From positions 32,814-96,813 of the forward strand of contig CANPXE010000006.1 in NCBI GenBank assembly GCA_947585665.1: a DNA stretch of 64,000 bases. The letters are read 5' to 3'. Of the stretch, positions 26,540-35,068 are shown piece by piece; positions within the stretch are counted from its first letter, which is position 1, and each line of letters opens with the position of its first letter. Under the pieces are notes generated by a model that worked only from the letters and a program-made list of their open reading frames with translations, did no database searches and had not been told where the DNA came from. Source of the DNA: an uncultured Bacilli bacterium (GTDB lineage Bacteria > Bacillota_I > Bacilli_A > RF39 > UBA660). The position numbers and the translations under genes are program-made.

Positions 26540-27358
26540 ATGAAAGCTGATTTACACAATCATACGATTCATTCTGATGGTATATATACTGTTGAAGAAG
26601 TTGCAAAAAGAGGGAAGATGAGAGGTCTATCAATGATTGCGATAACTGATCACGATAATCTAGATAGTTTTGCTACCTATCAAAAAGTAAAAGATAAACT
26701 AGATATTCCTGTTTTAATAGGTGTTGAATTATCAACATGGTACCAAAAAGTAAACATTCATGTACTCGGTTATTTCTATAATAATTTGGGGAGTGGGGAA
26801 GAACTTTTAACTTATCTAAAAGATATGCGTGAAAAAAGAATTATTCGTGCTAAAAAGATGATTGCTCTTTTAAAAGAAATATATGATATTGATGTTGATT
26901 ATGATGAAGTAAAAAAACTTGTTAAAGACGTTGTGGGACGTCCTCATCTAGCAAGATACATTTCTAAAAAATACAATATGCCAATTGATGAAGTCTTTAA
27001 TAAATATTTATCCAATGAATCAAAAGCTTATCTTCCAGCAACAACGACATCAACCGAAGAAGCAGTTAAATTATTACATCGCAATAATGCTATCGCTGTT
27101 TGGGCTCATCCTGTTTTAAATAAAGGAAAAGTTAACGAAGAAGAAATAATTAAGTTAAATATTGATGGCATAGAAGGATTCTATCCTGAAAATAAAGAGG
27201 AAGATACAAAGCATTATCGCAAACTTGCTGAAAAGTACAATCTTCTCTTTACGGGTGGAAGCGATTTCCATGATGATACAACGCATTCTGATATTGGAAC
27301 TTGTTATATAGAAGGTGAAGATTTAGATCGTTTTGTTAAAAAACTTAAATTGAAGTAA
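26540..27358 (+). CDS. PHP-domain phosphoesterase
   Basis: A 272-residue metal-dependent phosphoesterase of the polymerase-and-histidinol-phosphatase fold. Metal-ligand motifs are visible: DLHNHTIHSDG at the start, ITDHDNLDSF, VELSTW and a C-terminal GSDFHDD. Length and motifs resemble the RNase AM / 3',5'-nucleoside bisphosphate phosphatase group (YciV/TrpH-like), suggesting turnover of short nucleotides; the exact substrate is inferred. A TAGGTGATG ribosome site precedes the ATG. A terminator shared with the convergent surface-protein gene follows. Confidence 0.85.
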   Translation: MKADLHNHTIHSDGIYTVEEVAKRGKMRGLSMIAITDHDNLDSFATYQKVKDKLDIPVLIGVELSTWYQKVNIHVLGYFYNNLGSGEELLTYLKDMREKRIIRAKKMIALLKEIYDIDVDYDEVKKLVKDVVGRPHLARYISKKYNMPIDEVFNKYLSNESKAYLPATTTSTEEAVKLLHRNNAIAVWAHPVLNKGKVNEEEIIKLNIDGIEGFYPENKEEDTKHYRKLAEKYNLLFTGGSDFHDDTTHSDIGTCYIEGEDLDRFVKKLKLK

Positions 27359-27363
27359 AAGAA

Positions 27364-27390
27364 AAAGTCAGGTTATCCTGACTTTATTTT
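27364..27390. terminator. Bidirectional terminator
   Basis: Stem AAAGTCAGG/CCTGACTTT with a TTAT loop, between convergent genes. Confidence 0.85.
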
Positions 27391-28171
27391 AGATAAATTT
27401 TTTCTTTTTACTAATAAGTACGATTAATGCAGCACCTAAAGCAACAGATCCTAAGATAATGTATGGAGTATTAACACCAGTACTAGGATTTCCTTTTGGA
27501 CAAGCTTTTTCATATTCAGCTTTAGCAATTTCATTTCCTTCAGAATCATAATACTTATCTCCAACTATCTTACATTTAGGACATACAGTTTTATCACCTT
27601 TTACTTCATATGCTTTAGCAGTTTGATATTCCCAACCAGCACCACCAAGATGACTTAATGTAACTCCTTCTGCTTCAACGTCAACAGATAAAACATAATA
27701 TTTTGTTTCACAATTAGCTTCAACTTTAATTCTACCAGTAGTTGGTTTATTCCAGCACCAAAGTTCATTTTTTTGATATTTTGTTTTGATTAATTCTTCA
27801 AATTGTGTAACAGTTTCATTATGTTCTTCTAGTCCAGTTTCGATATTATGTTGTGTAAAGATTTGATCTTGTAGAGTTTTAAATTCATCATATATTTCTT
27901 TATCTACTTCTGTTAACTTATAATTAATGATGTATTTAGTATCTGGTCCTAAATCTTTATTGTCAGCACGATCTCCCTCTTTCAATCTTTGAAAACTACT
28001 GATAACAATATCATTATATCCTGGAGTTAATTCATCTGGTAGTGTATAGTGGAAAGCATAGTCAAATGTGAATGCAGAATGTTCAAGAGCTTCAGCTTTA
28101 CCATTACCTAATACAACAGCAACTAATGCAACTGCAATGACACTCATTATTTTTAAATACTTATTTTTCAT
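27389..28171 (-). CDS. Cell-wall-anchored surface protein, NPSTG sorting signal
   Basis: A 260-residue secreted protein with a signal peptide (MKNKYLKIMSVIAVALVAVVLG..., ending near AEA) and an ectodomain of about 180 residues with two Cys pairs (ELWCWN, ANCETK, VCPKCK). A C-terminal NPSTG motif is followed by a hydrophobic helix and KKKKFI, the form of a sortase substrate. The gene is divergent from and adjacent to a class B sortase gene, so it is the likely dedicated substrate. No ectodomain family is recognised. Confidence 0.82.
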   Translation of the reverse strand: MKNKYLKIMSVIAVALVAVVLGNGKAEALEHSAFTFDYAFHYTLPDELTPGYNDIVISSFQRLKEGDRADNKDLGPDTKYIINYKLTEVDKEIYDEFKTLQDQIFTQHNIETGLEEHNETVTQFEELIKTKYQKNELWCWNKPTTGRIKVEANCETKYYVLSVDVEAEGVTLSHLGGAGWEYQTAKAYEVKGDKTVCPKCKIVGDKYYDSEGNEIAKAEYEKACPKGNPSTGVNTPYIILGSVALGAALIVLISKKKKFI

Positions 28172-28356
28172 TTTTTATCCTCCTTCTTATAATAAAATAC
28201 TAACATTATTCGTCAATTTTGGCAATAAAATGACATCATTTATTAATATTGTGGACAAAATGTTTACATATATACATTTTTTAGATATTGGTAAAATTTA
28301 TTGTTAATAATAATTTGTTGTGTTAATATATTAATAGAATAGAAGGAGATGAGAAA

Positions 28357-29991
28357 ATGATTAAAGTTTTAGTTGAAGTTCATAAAAATAATATATCATT
28401 TTCTCTTTATACATCTCGTCAAAAAATAGAAAATATCAATAACACTAATGTCATAAACACCCAAAAGATGATTTTTAGTGATACTTATATAAATGAAAAC
28501 TTAGATATAATTAAATCTTTTTTCAATTTAATTGTTTTAAAACGTGAAATTAATAGTATAAAAATTTTAACTAATGACTTGTTTCCTCTAGTTTATTCTA
28601 TTATTGAAGATATTTCTAATATTAAGGAAATTTATTTGGTTGAAGATAAAAATATCAGTTATGTCATTTTTGAAAAACTTTTAAGTAGTAAATACATTGA
28701 AAGAGTAAATTGTTATTCCATTCCATCTTTTATGCTTGATAAATTAGATCGTGATAAAGATATGGAGATAAAGACCCGTTGTGAAGTCCTTTATTTGAGT
28801 GACTTTATGGAAAAAAATGATTTTCATAGTTATTCTGATGTCTATTATAGAAAAACTATTGATGTAAGTTGTCAATTTGATAAAACGAGTCTTGAAGATA
28901 TTGATGCCTTTTTTAGATTTAATAATAAATTAAAAATAATTAATTTATATGATGTCGATGAAGATGGAACTAATTATATTCTTAACAAGATAAAAGAAAA
29001 CAATAAGAAAAATATAAAAATAGTTTTACATCAAAAGGAAAATAATAATACAATTATTAAATTAGTAGATAATATTATAAATAAGAATAAGAAATTGCTT
29101 AAAAACAATAATCTTCGTTTAAAGATAGAGTATACTAGTGAATATCGTTCTAAAAATACTATGAAACAGATTAATTTGGGATTCTTTCGCTTTATATTGA
29201 TTTTGTTTATTGCACTAGCGATAGCTTTAGCTGTTATTTTCTATTTAAAATATAGAGAAGATACAAGAAAAATAAATGAAGAATTGGATGGTATTGATGA
29301 AGCTATTGATTTAAATGAAATTGATAATTTCTTTGCTGAAGAAAAAAACTTTGATGATACACCACTTGAAGAAGAGCCAGAAAAAGAGGAAGATAAACCG
29401 AAACCAAGTGAACCAAGCCCATATTATAAAGAGTTTAATCAAGTGTTTGATGAATTATTAAAAATAAATGATGAGACGGTTGGCTGGCTAAAAATAAATA
29501 ATACAAATATTAATTATCCTGTTGTTCAACATAGTGATAATGAGTATTACTTAAATAATAGTTATTATAAAAAGAGAAATAGTCATGGTTGGATTTTCTT
29601 GGATTATCGTAATAATATTAATCCCCTTGATAAAAACATTATCATTTATGGACATCGTAATAATTACGGAGTTATGTTCGCTAATTTGAAGAAAGTCTTA
29701 GATAAGAGTTGGTATACGAATAAGAGTAATCAAATTATTACTTTTAATACGATTCATAAAAATATGAAATGGCAAATTTTTTCTATATATACTTTAAAAA
29801 ATACTAATGATTATTTGACGATGAGTTTTGCGAATGATGAGACTTTTGAAAACTTTTTGAAAATGATTAAGAAAAGAAGCATCTATAATTTTAAAGTTGA
29901 TGTTAAAGCTAGTGATAATATCTTGACTCTTTCTACTTGTTACAACAATTCGGAATATCGTCTTGTTGTACATGCTAAACTATTAAAATGA
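28357..29991 (+). CDS. Class B sortase with a long N-terminal cytosolic-type domain
   Basis: A 544-residue transpeptidase. The C-terminal ~190 residues are a class B sortase: GWLKINNTNINYPVVQ, IIIYGHRNN (catalytic His), LTLSTC (catalytic Cys) and YRLVVHAKL (Arg). It is preceded by an acidic linker and a single membrane helix at about residues 272-295. The first ~270 residues (MIKVLVEVHKNNISFSLY...) have no signal peptide and no family I recognise; by topology they would be cytoplasmic. Typical sortases lack such a region. Next to an NPSTG protein it probably anchors NPxTG proteins, including the NPATG protein at 6.9 kb. Confidence 0.85.
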   Translation: MIKVLVEVHKNNISFSLYTSRQKIENINNTNVINTQKMIFSDTYINENLDIIKSFFNLIVLKREINSIKILTNDLFPLVYSIIEDISNIKEIYLVEDKNISYVIFEKLLSSKYIERVNCYSIPSFMLDKLDRDKDMEIKTRCEVLYLSDFMEKNDFHSYSDVYYRKTIDVSCQFDKTSLEDIDAFFRFNNKLKIINLYDVDEDGTNYILNKIKENNKKNIKIVLHQKENNNTIIKLVDNIINKNKKLLKNNNLRLKIEYTSEYRSKNTMKQINLGFFRFILILFIALAIALAVIFYLKYREDTRKINEELDGIDEAIDLNEIDNFFAEEKNFDDTPLEEEPEKEEDKPKPSEPSPYYKEFNQVFDELLKINDETVGWLKINNTNINYPVVQHSDNEYYLNNSYYKKRNSHGWIFLDYRNNINPLDKNIIIYGHRNNYGVMFANLKKVLDKSWYTNKSNQIITFNTIHKNMKWQIFSIYTLKNTNDYLTMSFANDETFENFLKMIKKRSIYNFKVDVKASDNILTLSTCYNNSEYRLVVHAKLLK

Positions 29992-30016
29992 GAAGAATGA
30001 AGTTCTTCTTTTTTTA
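29990..30016. terminator. Terminator after the sortase gene
   Basis: Stem AGAAGAA/TTCTTCT followed by T run; shared with the convergent carboxypeptidase gene. Confidence 0.8.
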
Positions 30017-30850
30017 ATCGAGATATTTAAAATAGAACTCTTCGTAACTAGATATGTTTTCTTGTTTCATTTTAGTAGCGATGCCAACACCGACATAACG
30101 ATAGTGCCAAGGTTCATTTAGATAACCTGTAATAAATTCATTTTCTTTGGTGTATCGCAAAATAAAACCAAATTTATAAGCGTTGTTTTTCATCCAACCA
30201 AATTCATTAGTAGAACCAAAATTAGTGTAGTTAGTAATGAAGTTATCAACGTCAACAGCAAGTCCTGTTTGGTGTTCTGAATATCCTGGACGCGCTGAAT
30301 AAGTGTCGGCTTTTTTACTACCATCAATTTGCGAGTAGCGCGTATATAGATTGTTTTGATAGTCAAAACTGCGGTAAGTTGAAATTGCTCTAATATTGTA
30401 ACCGGCTTCTTTAGCACTTCTTGCCATTTCATTGAATTTTAGAGCGGCTTCTTTGACCATTTTGCGATTGCCACTTTGATATTTTTCATCAATTAGAGTT
30501 AGGTCTTTAGGAATGTAGTCTTTGTCGAGATAGTAATATTTGTTAACGAGAACTTCCTTGGTATTTTGTCTAGGACTTTTTTGAGTATTAGTGTAAAATG
30601 GATTATCTAAGCCAATATTTACGTAAATGATAATCTTATCATCTTCCAAATTAGGATTTTTTTCTTTGTAATTTTCATATCTTTCCTGATATTCTTTTTT
30701 ATAGTATCTTCTTTTGGAAAGGTTTGTTGTACTTGAAAATACTTCAATAGGTTTATTCTTTTTATACACTTTAATTATTGAGATGCTAGTTAGTATTAAA
30801 ATAATGGTTAAAATAGTCAAAAAACAATAAATATTTTCTTTCTTTTTCAT
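30014..30850 (-). CDS. M15 (VanY-type) D-alanyl-D-alanine carboxypeptidase
   Basis: A 278-residue zinc peptidase trimming the terminal D-Ala of peptidoglycan stems. It has an N-terminal membrane anchor (about residues 10-27) and the family motifs STYRSFDYQ, SARPGYSEHQTGLAVDVD (zinc ligands His and Asp) and EPWHYRYVG (catalytic Glu, zinc His). It is transcribed divergently from the interrupted dacF-like gene, so two unrelated carboxypeptidases with the same chemistry stand side by side. If dacF is inactive while interrupted, this enzyme could cover basal activity; that is inference. Confidence 0.9.
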   Translation of the reverse strand: MKKKENIYCFLTILTIILILTSISIIKVYKKNKPIEVFSSTTNLSKRRYYKKEYQERYENYKEKNPNLEDDKIIIYVNIGLDNPFYTNTQKSPRQNTKEVLVNKYYYLDKDYIPKDLTLIDEKYQSGNRKMVKEAALKFNEMARSAKEAGYNIRAISTYRSFDYQNNLYTRYSQIDGSKKADTYSARPGYSEHQTGLAVDVDNFITNYTNFGSTNEFGWMKNNAYKFGFILRYTKENEFITGYLNEPWHYRYVGVGIATKMKQENISSYEEFYFKYLD

Positions 30851-30948
30851 TACTTGTCTCCTTTTTAAAATTATATTATTTTACATAATAAATATTATTT
30901 AATTGTTAAAAAATGTAAATTTACTTATCTTTACAAAAAGAAGACTTT

Positions 30949-30955
30949 TGTCGAA
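30949..30955 (+). promoter_or_regulatory. Spo0A-box-like heptamer upstream of dacF
   Basis: TGTCGAA within AAGACTTTTGTCGAAT, 41 bases before the dacF ATG. A near-identical context (AAGACTTTGTCGAAT) precedes sigF. The match is short and could be chance. Confidence 0.35.
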
Positions 30956-30996
30956 TAAAAGAATAGTCTATGCATAAGTTTTATTGAGGTGAAAGG

Positions 30997-31359
30997 ATGA
31001 AAAAGATTTTTATCATTATATTGATAGGACTAATATTTTTAGGTGTTGTACCAAAAGCATATGCAGAAGAAGATTTATTGAAAAATGGCAAAGCCGGTAT
31101 TTTGATAGAAGCAAATAGTGGTGAAATTTTATTTGAAAAGAATAAAGATGAACGTGTAGCGGTCGCGTCCATGACGAAAATGGTCGGTTTAATTATCATT
31201 ATGGAACATTTAGAAAATGGTTCTCTCACTCTAGATGAAATTGTTACAGCGAGTAAAAACGCTAGTGGCATGGGCGGATCACAAATTTATTTGGACACTG
31301 GTGAAAAGATGAGTGTTAAAGATTTAATTAAGGGAATTACTATGGCGAGCGCTAATGAT
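30997..31359 (+). CDS. dacF: D,D-carboxypeptidase DacF, 5' segment (interrupted by recombinase element)
   Basis: First 121 codons of a penicillin-binding-protein-5-type carboxypeptidase (S11 family). Seen: signal peptide ending AYA-EED, AGILIEANSGEILFEKN, active-site SMTK (Ser58, Lys61) and SAN (Ser118-Asn120). Past the junction the frame runs on only into VVVSKKQSLQ and stops at 31392, so this fragment lacks the KTG motif and cannot be a complete enzyme. The 3' segment resumes at 36904 in the same phase; joined, they give 380 residues, a normal DacF length. In Bacillus, dacF is a sporulation gene of the spoIIA locus modifying spore peptidoglycan. Assignment as dacF rather than dacA/dacB is by similarity and context. 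Confidence 0.88.
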
Positions 31360-31381
31360 GTAGTGGTATCTAAAAAGCAAT
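31337..31381 (+). other. attL of the serine-recombinase element
   Basis: The hybrid left site combines a dacF half (ATGGC at 31342-31346, 11 bases from the crossover centre) with an element half (CTAAAAAGCAAT at 31370-31381, 12 bases from the centre). The shared core TGATG is 31356-31360, and the dyad centre falls between G31357 and A31358. Confidence 0.85.
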
Positions 31382-31392
31382 CATTACAATAA

Positions 31393-31421
31393 TTTACAAA
31401 TAAATGATTTTATGATATATT
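31393..31421 (+). promoter_or_regulatory. Inward promoter at the left end of the element
   Basis: TTTACA (31393-31398), a 17-base spacer and TATATT (31416-31421) preceded by TGA (extended -10). It drives the leader peptide and cargo genes, independent of dacF. Confidence 0.65.
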
Positions 31422-31457
31422 ACAAGTGTAAATTGTTAAGGAAGGAGGGTGATTAAG

Positions 31458-31523
31458 ATGAAAAATTTACAAATTATTAATAATGCAGAATTAATCATTA
31501 CTCCTAGTGAATTAAACTTTTAG
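31458..31523 (+). CDS. Leader peptide of the cargo attenuator
   Basis: A 21-codon open frame (MKNLQIINNAELIITPSELNF) with a strong GGAAGGAGGGTG ribosome site, ending 67 bases before the deaminase-ASCH gene. It resembles no functional protein. Its codons 9-13 region (31481-31495) is complementary to the 5' arm and loop of the terminator that follows, the arrangement of a ribosome-sensing attenuator. Confidence 0.7.
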   Translation: MKNLQIINNAELIITPSELNF

Positions 31524-31572
31524 AAATATTTTTGACTTATAAAAATTAGTTCTGCATTAGCAGAATTTTTTT
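31481..31572 (+). promoter_or_regulatory. Attenuator: antiterminator/terminator pair
   Basis: Terminator: TTCTGC (31550-31555), loop ATTA, GCAGAA (31560-31565), seven T (31566-31572). Alternative stem: TAATGCAGAATTAAT (31481-31495) pairs over 15 positions, with one G-U, with ATTAGTTCTGCATTA (31545-31559), covering the terminator 5' arm and loop, so the two structures exclude each other. A ribosome halted early on the leader would leave the antiterminator strand free and allow read-through. Confidence 0.72.
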
Positions 31573-31589
31573 ATTGAGGAGAGATAGAG

Positions 31590-32297
31590 ATGATAATAAA
31601 ATTAAATATTGATGAAGAAAACGCGCTTGCATTTAAAAATAATACTAAAAGAATAGATGTAAGAGTAAACAACAAAAATTCAAAAGACTATGACAAATTA
31701 AAAAAGGGTGATGTTATTGAATACTTTAGTGATAATTTAGGAATATTTTATGCTAGAGTTAAAGAAGTAAATCATTATCAAACATTGGAAGAATTATTTG
31801 CTTTAGAAGGAACTAGATATACAACTTCTATTAATGATGAAGAAACAATTAAAAACAATGGTTTTTATGCCATTCATATAGAATACTTATATAGTGAGAA
31901 TACCGTTTGGGAAGAATTGTATGAGAAAGCTAAATGTGTTAGAAATCCAAGAGATGTATCAGGAATGATTAGTGCTGGACAAGTTGGGGCCGCAATACTA
32001 ACAAATAACCATAATATTTATACTGGTGTATGCATTGATACGGCATCAACACTTGGTATGTGTGGTGAGAGAAACGCTATTGCTAATATGATTACTAATG
32101 GTGAAAGCGAAATCATCAAATTAGTTTGTGTTGATTCCAAGGGAAATGTTGGTTCACCTTGTGGAGCGTGTCGCGAATATTTGATGCAACTTTCTAAAAA
32201 TAGTAAGAATATTGAAATATTGAAAAATATTGAACCTAAGGAAATTGTAAAATTAGAAGAATTAATTCCTGATTGGTGGGGTTATGATAGAGTATAA
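31590..32297 (+). CDS. ASCH-like domain fused to a blasticidin-deaminase-like cytidine deaminase
   Basis: A 235-residue cytosolic protein. Residues 1-100 look like an ASCH/PUA-like fold (DYDKLKKGDVIEYF, FYARVKEV). Residues 110-235 are a zinc-dependent deaminase of the blasticidin-S/cytidine deaminase group, with GQVGAAILTNNHNIYTGVCIDTAS, the zinc/catalytic motif MCGERNAI (CxE, where relatives usually have CAE) and PCGACREYL. It would hydrolyse the amino group of a cytosine-type nucleoside; a nucleoside antibiotic or modified nucleotide is the likely substrate (inference). AGGAGAGATAG precedes the ATG. It overlaps the next ASCH gene by 14 bases and is controlled by the upstream attenuator. Confidence 0.78.
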   Translation: MIIKLNIDEENALAFKNNTKRIDVRVNNKNSKDYDKLKKGDVIEYFSDNLGIFYARVKEVNHYQTLEELFALEGTRYTTSINDEETIKNNGFYAIHIEYLYSENTVWEELYEKAKCVRNPRDVSGMISAGQVGAAILTNNHNIYTGVCIDTASTLGMCGERNAIANMITNGESEIIKLVCVDSKGNVGSPCGACREYLMQLSKNSKNIEILKNIEPKEIVKLEELIPDWWGYDRV

Positions 32298-32649
32298 TAA
32301 ACTTGAGAGATGGACTTTTGGAATTGATACCGATAATTTAGTTAATCTTGTCTTAAATGGTCAAAAGACCGCAACAACATCTTTATTTGAAGAGTCATTT
32401 CCTAAAGTAGGAGATTTATCAATTTTAACTGATGCTCATGGTAATGATGTATGCGTAATAAAAACCAAAAAAGTTATTTTAACAGAATTTAAAAATATTA
32501 CTTGGGACTTAGCTAAATTAGAAGGTGAAACTAAAACACTAAGGGAATGGCAAAAAATTCATAAAGACTATTTTATTAAAATTAATTCTAGTTTTAATGA
32601 TAATACTAAAGTAGTATTTGAGATATTTGAGGTAATTGCAAAATTTTAA
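32284..32649 (+). CDS. ASCH domain protein
   Basis: A 121-residue cytosolic protein consisting of a single ASCH (PUA-like) domain. Seen: LVLNGQKTATTSLFEE (conserved GxKxxT motif), PKVGDLSILTDAHGN, VCVIKTKKVILTEF and LREWQKIHKDYF. Known relatives include N4-acetylcytidine amidohydrolase (YqfB) and RNA-binding ASCH proteins. The overlap with the deaminase fusion implies coupled synthesis and a joint pathway on a modified nucleoside; this is inference. A hairpin-T-run terminator follows. Confidence 0.8.
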   Translation: MIEYNKLERWTFGIDTDNLVNLVLNGQKTATTSLFEESFPKVGDLSILTDAHGNDVCVIKTKKVILTEFKNITWDLAKLEGETKTLREWQKIHKDYFIKINSSFNDNTKVVFEIFEVIAKF

Positions 32650-32669
32650 GTATTCAATTACCTTTTTTT
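32631..32669 (+). terminator. Terminator after the ASCH gene
   Basis: Stem GGTAATTG/CAATTACC with a 16-base loop followed by seven T, overlapping the end of the gene. Confidence 0.65.
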
Positions 32670-32730
32670 AATTTATGAATAATTTATCATATTTTTATGA
32701 TATAATTAAAATAGAATAGAGGTGTAGGTA

Positions 32731-35010
32731 GTGAAGAATAGTAATAATAAATTAGATACATTATTGATTCTTGGTGTTGTGACTTTATTAATAAGTTTAG
32801 CTGCTTTTTATTTTGTTAACTTTTTATTTTTTGCAATGTCAATCGCTAACATTGGTTTTTCGATTTATGTTCGCGATAAAAATGTAGATTTTCAGTATAA
32901 TAATCGTAACCTTTTCTTAATTATGGGATTTTTAAATTTAATATCTGGTAAGATTGCTTCAGGAATTATTTCATTTATCATTTATGATGATTTTAATTAT
33001 AATTATCATTATCATAATTCAAACAATAAAAATAATAATAGTATACCTTCTAAAGGAAATGTTATTGTTGAACGTCCTAAAAAAGAAGTTATTGACCCAC
33101 AAGTTCGTAAAATCGATATTTTATTAAAACTTGGTATTGCTATGGTATTTATCGCTGGATTTATTTTTGCGACAACAGGATGGGATAGTTTAAATGCTAT
33201 TGTCAAAGTATTAATTTTGACATTGACAAGTTCTTTATTTATTGTTTTGTCTAAATTCTGTGAGAAAAAACTTAAGATTAAATCAACTATTTACTTATAT
33301 TGGTTTTTAGGAATGGCTTTTTGTTTATTAATCTTTTTCTCAATTGGTAGTACTTCTTTATTTGGTGAATACTTTTCATTTAATGGTAATGGATATCTAT
33401 TGTATTGTTCTTTCCTTTCGTTAATAGTTACTACTTTAAGTACCATATCTTATTATAATTTTAAGAATAAATACTTTTTATGTGGTGTCTATATATCTAT
33501 TCTTTCATGTATCTTCTTTATTTGTGCTCATTTCAATTTAACTATTGAAAGAACAATATTAGTAGTTTTACCATTAATTACTGTCTTACGTTTAAAGAAA
33601 TATACTAAAGATTTAGATACCTTAAATTATTTTAATGATATTATGATTCTTATTCTTGCTTTCTTATTTTTAATTTCTTATAATGAATTATTAATAACTT
33701 CATTAAATGCGGGACTTTTAATTATTAACTTATACATGTATTCTTTACGAAATAAAGATTTATCATTTAATTACTTGGTACCATTCTTTACTTATTTGTT
33801 GTTAGCACCATCTATTTACATATTATCAAAGAGTGTTAGTACTTTTGCGCTTGCTTCAACTTTTGGAATTACTTTTATTTACTTTGTTGCAATGTTAATA
33901 AACGAAAAGAAGATGAAATTAGGATCTATTATAACTTTAAATATATTAGGAATATTATTTTTTCTTCTATCATTTGGTTCTATTAAATGGATTCCTTTTA
34001 TCATTTCCGTCTTTTTAGGATTTACTGGTTTAATAACTTTACTACTTGAAAGAGTCGATGATAACGGCTTTGAAATGACAGTTAGTCCTTTTAAAATAAT
34101 TATGTGTTCATTAGGTTTATTCTATTTGTTAGAAATAGATAAATTTATAACTTATGCTTTAGCAACATCATTATTAATTTATACTATTGTGTTATGGTTT
34201 ATAAAAAATGCGAAACTTAATGATGTATATAGTATTTTTATAGCAATTTTTACATATGGCGTTTTAATTGCAGCAGATCTTGAAGGAGCTTCTATACCTG
34301 CCTTAATGGCTCTAATTAGTACCATATTATTTTATTTAAAATCTAGTTTATCTAAAAGTAAATATACAATTGCTAGTTACATATTTTTATTAACAGCATT
34401 AGTTTCAGTACCTTCTACTATAATGGATAAATTTTCTGATACTTTAATGTATTATGACATTTATCCTTATTGCTTTAGTATTTTATGTTATGGTGTACTT
34501 GCTTTTATATATCGTAAAGATAATTTAAAAGCTAATATTTCCTTAATTGCGATAGCTTTACCTTTATTAGTAATTGCTGATTCTCTTTCTATTGAGTGGC
34601 AACAAAATATCTTAATTTCCGTAATTGCTTATTATGTAACTTTCATCGTATCACATCTATTAGCAAAAAATGAGGATGGTAAAAAAGTTATTCAATATTT
34701 AGGATATTCTATATCATTCTTATTAGTAATATTTACAAGTAATTATTTTGTATTGGGTTATGCTTGTGCTCTATTAATAGCATCTCTAATTGGTGGTTAC
34801 ATGGATAAAAAGTCTAGTGCTTTATTCCAAGTATCAGTGGGTGCTATAATCATAATGATCATTTATCAATTACGTGCTTTCTGGGAATTAGTTCCAGCCT
34901 GGTTATATCTTTTAGTTGTTGGTATTATACTAATTATTTTTGCAACATATAAACAATTAAAAATGATTGATAAAAATAAAGATGAAAACAAAAATGAAAA
35001 TAAGAAATAA
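32731..35010 (+). CDS. Large polytopic membrane protein (element cargo), unknown function
   Basis: A 759-residue protein with about 20 predicted membrane helices throughout, a short polar loop near residues 90-130 (Asn-rich, then VIVERPKKEVIDPQVRK) and a Lys/Glu/Asn tail. No transporter signature, ATPase motif or glycosyltransferase motif is recognised. The start is GTG with AGAGGTGTAGGTA upstream. It lies inside the recombinase element with its own terminator, so it is cargo rather than core machinery. Codon and base usage look like the host, with no sharp composition shift. Confidence 0.75.
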   Translation: MKNSNNKLDTLLILGVVTLLISLAAFYFVNFLFFAMSIANIGFSIYVRDKNVDFQYNNRNLFLIMGFLNLISGKIASGIISFIIYDDFNYNYHYHNSNNKNNNSIPSKGNVIVERPKKEVIDPQVRKIDILLKLGIAMVFIAGFIFATTGWDSLNAIVKVLILTLTSSLFIVLSKFCEKKLKIKSTIYLYWFLGMAFCLLIFFSIGSTSLFGEYFSFNGNGYLLYCSFLSLIVTTLSTISYYNFKNKYFLCGVYISILSCIFFICAHFNLTIERTILVVLPLITVLRLKKYTKDLDTLNYFNDIMILILAFLFLISYNELLITSLNAGLLIINLYMYSLRNKDLSFNYLVPFFTYLLLAPSIYILSKSVSTFALASTFGITFIYFVAMLINEKKMKLGSIITLNILGILFFLLSFGSIKWIPFIISVFLGFTGLITLLLERVDDNGFEMTVSPFKIIMCSLGLFYLLEIDKFITYALATSLLIYTIVLWFIKNAKLNDVYSIFIAIFTYGVLIAADLEGASIPALMALISTILFYLKSSLSKSKYTIASYIFLLTALVSVPSTIMDKFSDTLMYYDIYPYCFSILCYGVLAFIYRKDNLKANISLIAIALPLLVIADSLSIEWQQNILISVIAYYVTFIVSHLLAKNEDGKKVIQYLGYSISFLLVIFTSNYFVLGYACALLIASLIGGYMDKKSSALFQVSVGAIIIMIIYQLRAFWELVPAWLYLLVVGIILIIFATYKQLKMIDKNKDENKNENKK

Positions 35011-35017
35011 TTAATTT

Positions 35018-35045
35018 AGAACTCGCATATTTGAGTTCTTTTTTT
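35018..35045 (+). terminator. Terminator
   Basis: Stem AGAACTC/GAGTTCT with an eight-base loop and seven T, separating cargo from the recombination genes. Confidence 0.85.
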
Positions 35046-35068
35046 CATTTATTTAAATAGGTGAAAAG

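Noticed and set aside
31360..31392. Functional extension of the 5' dacF fragment into the element
   Set aside because: The ten added residues match nothing in the family and only reflect read-through into the element before a chance stop.
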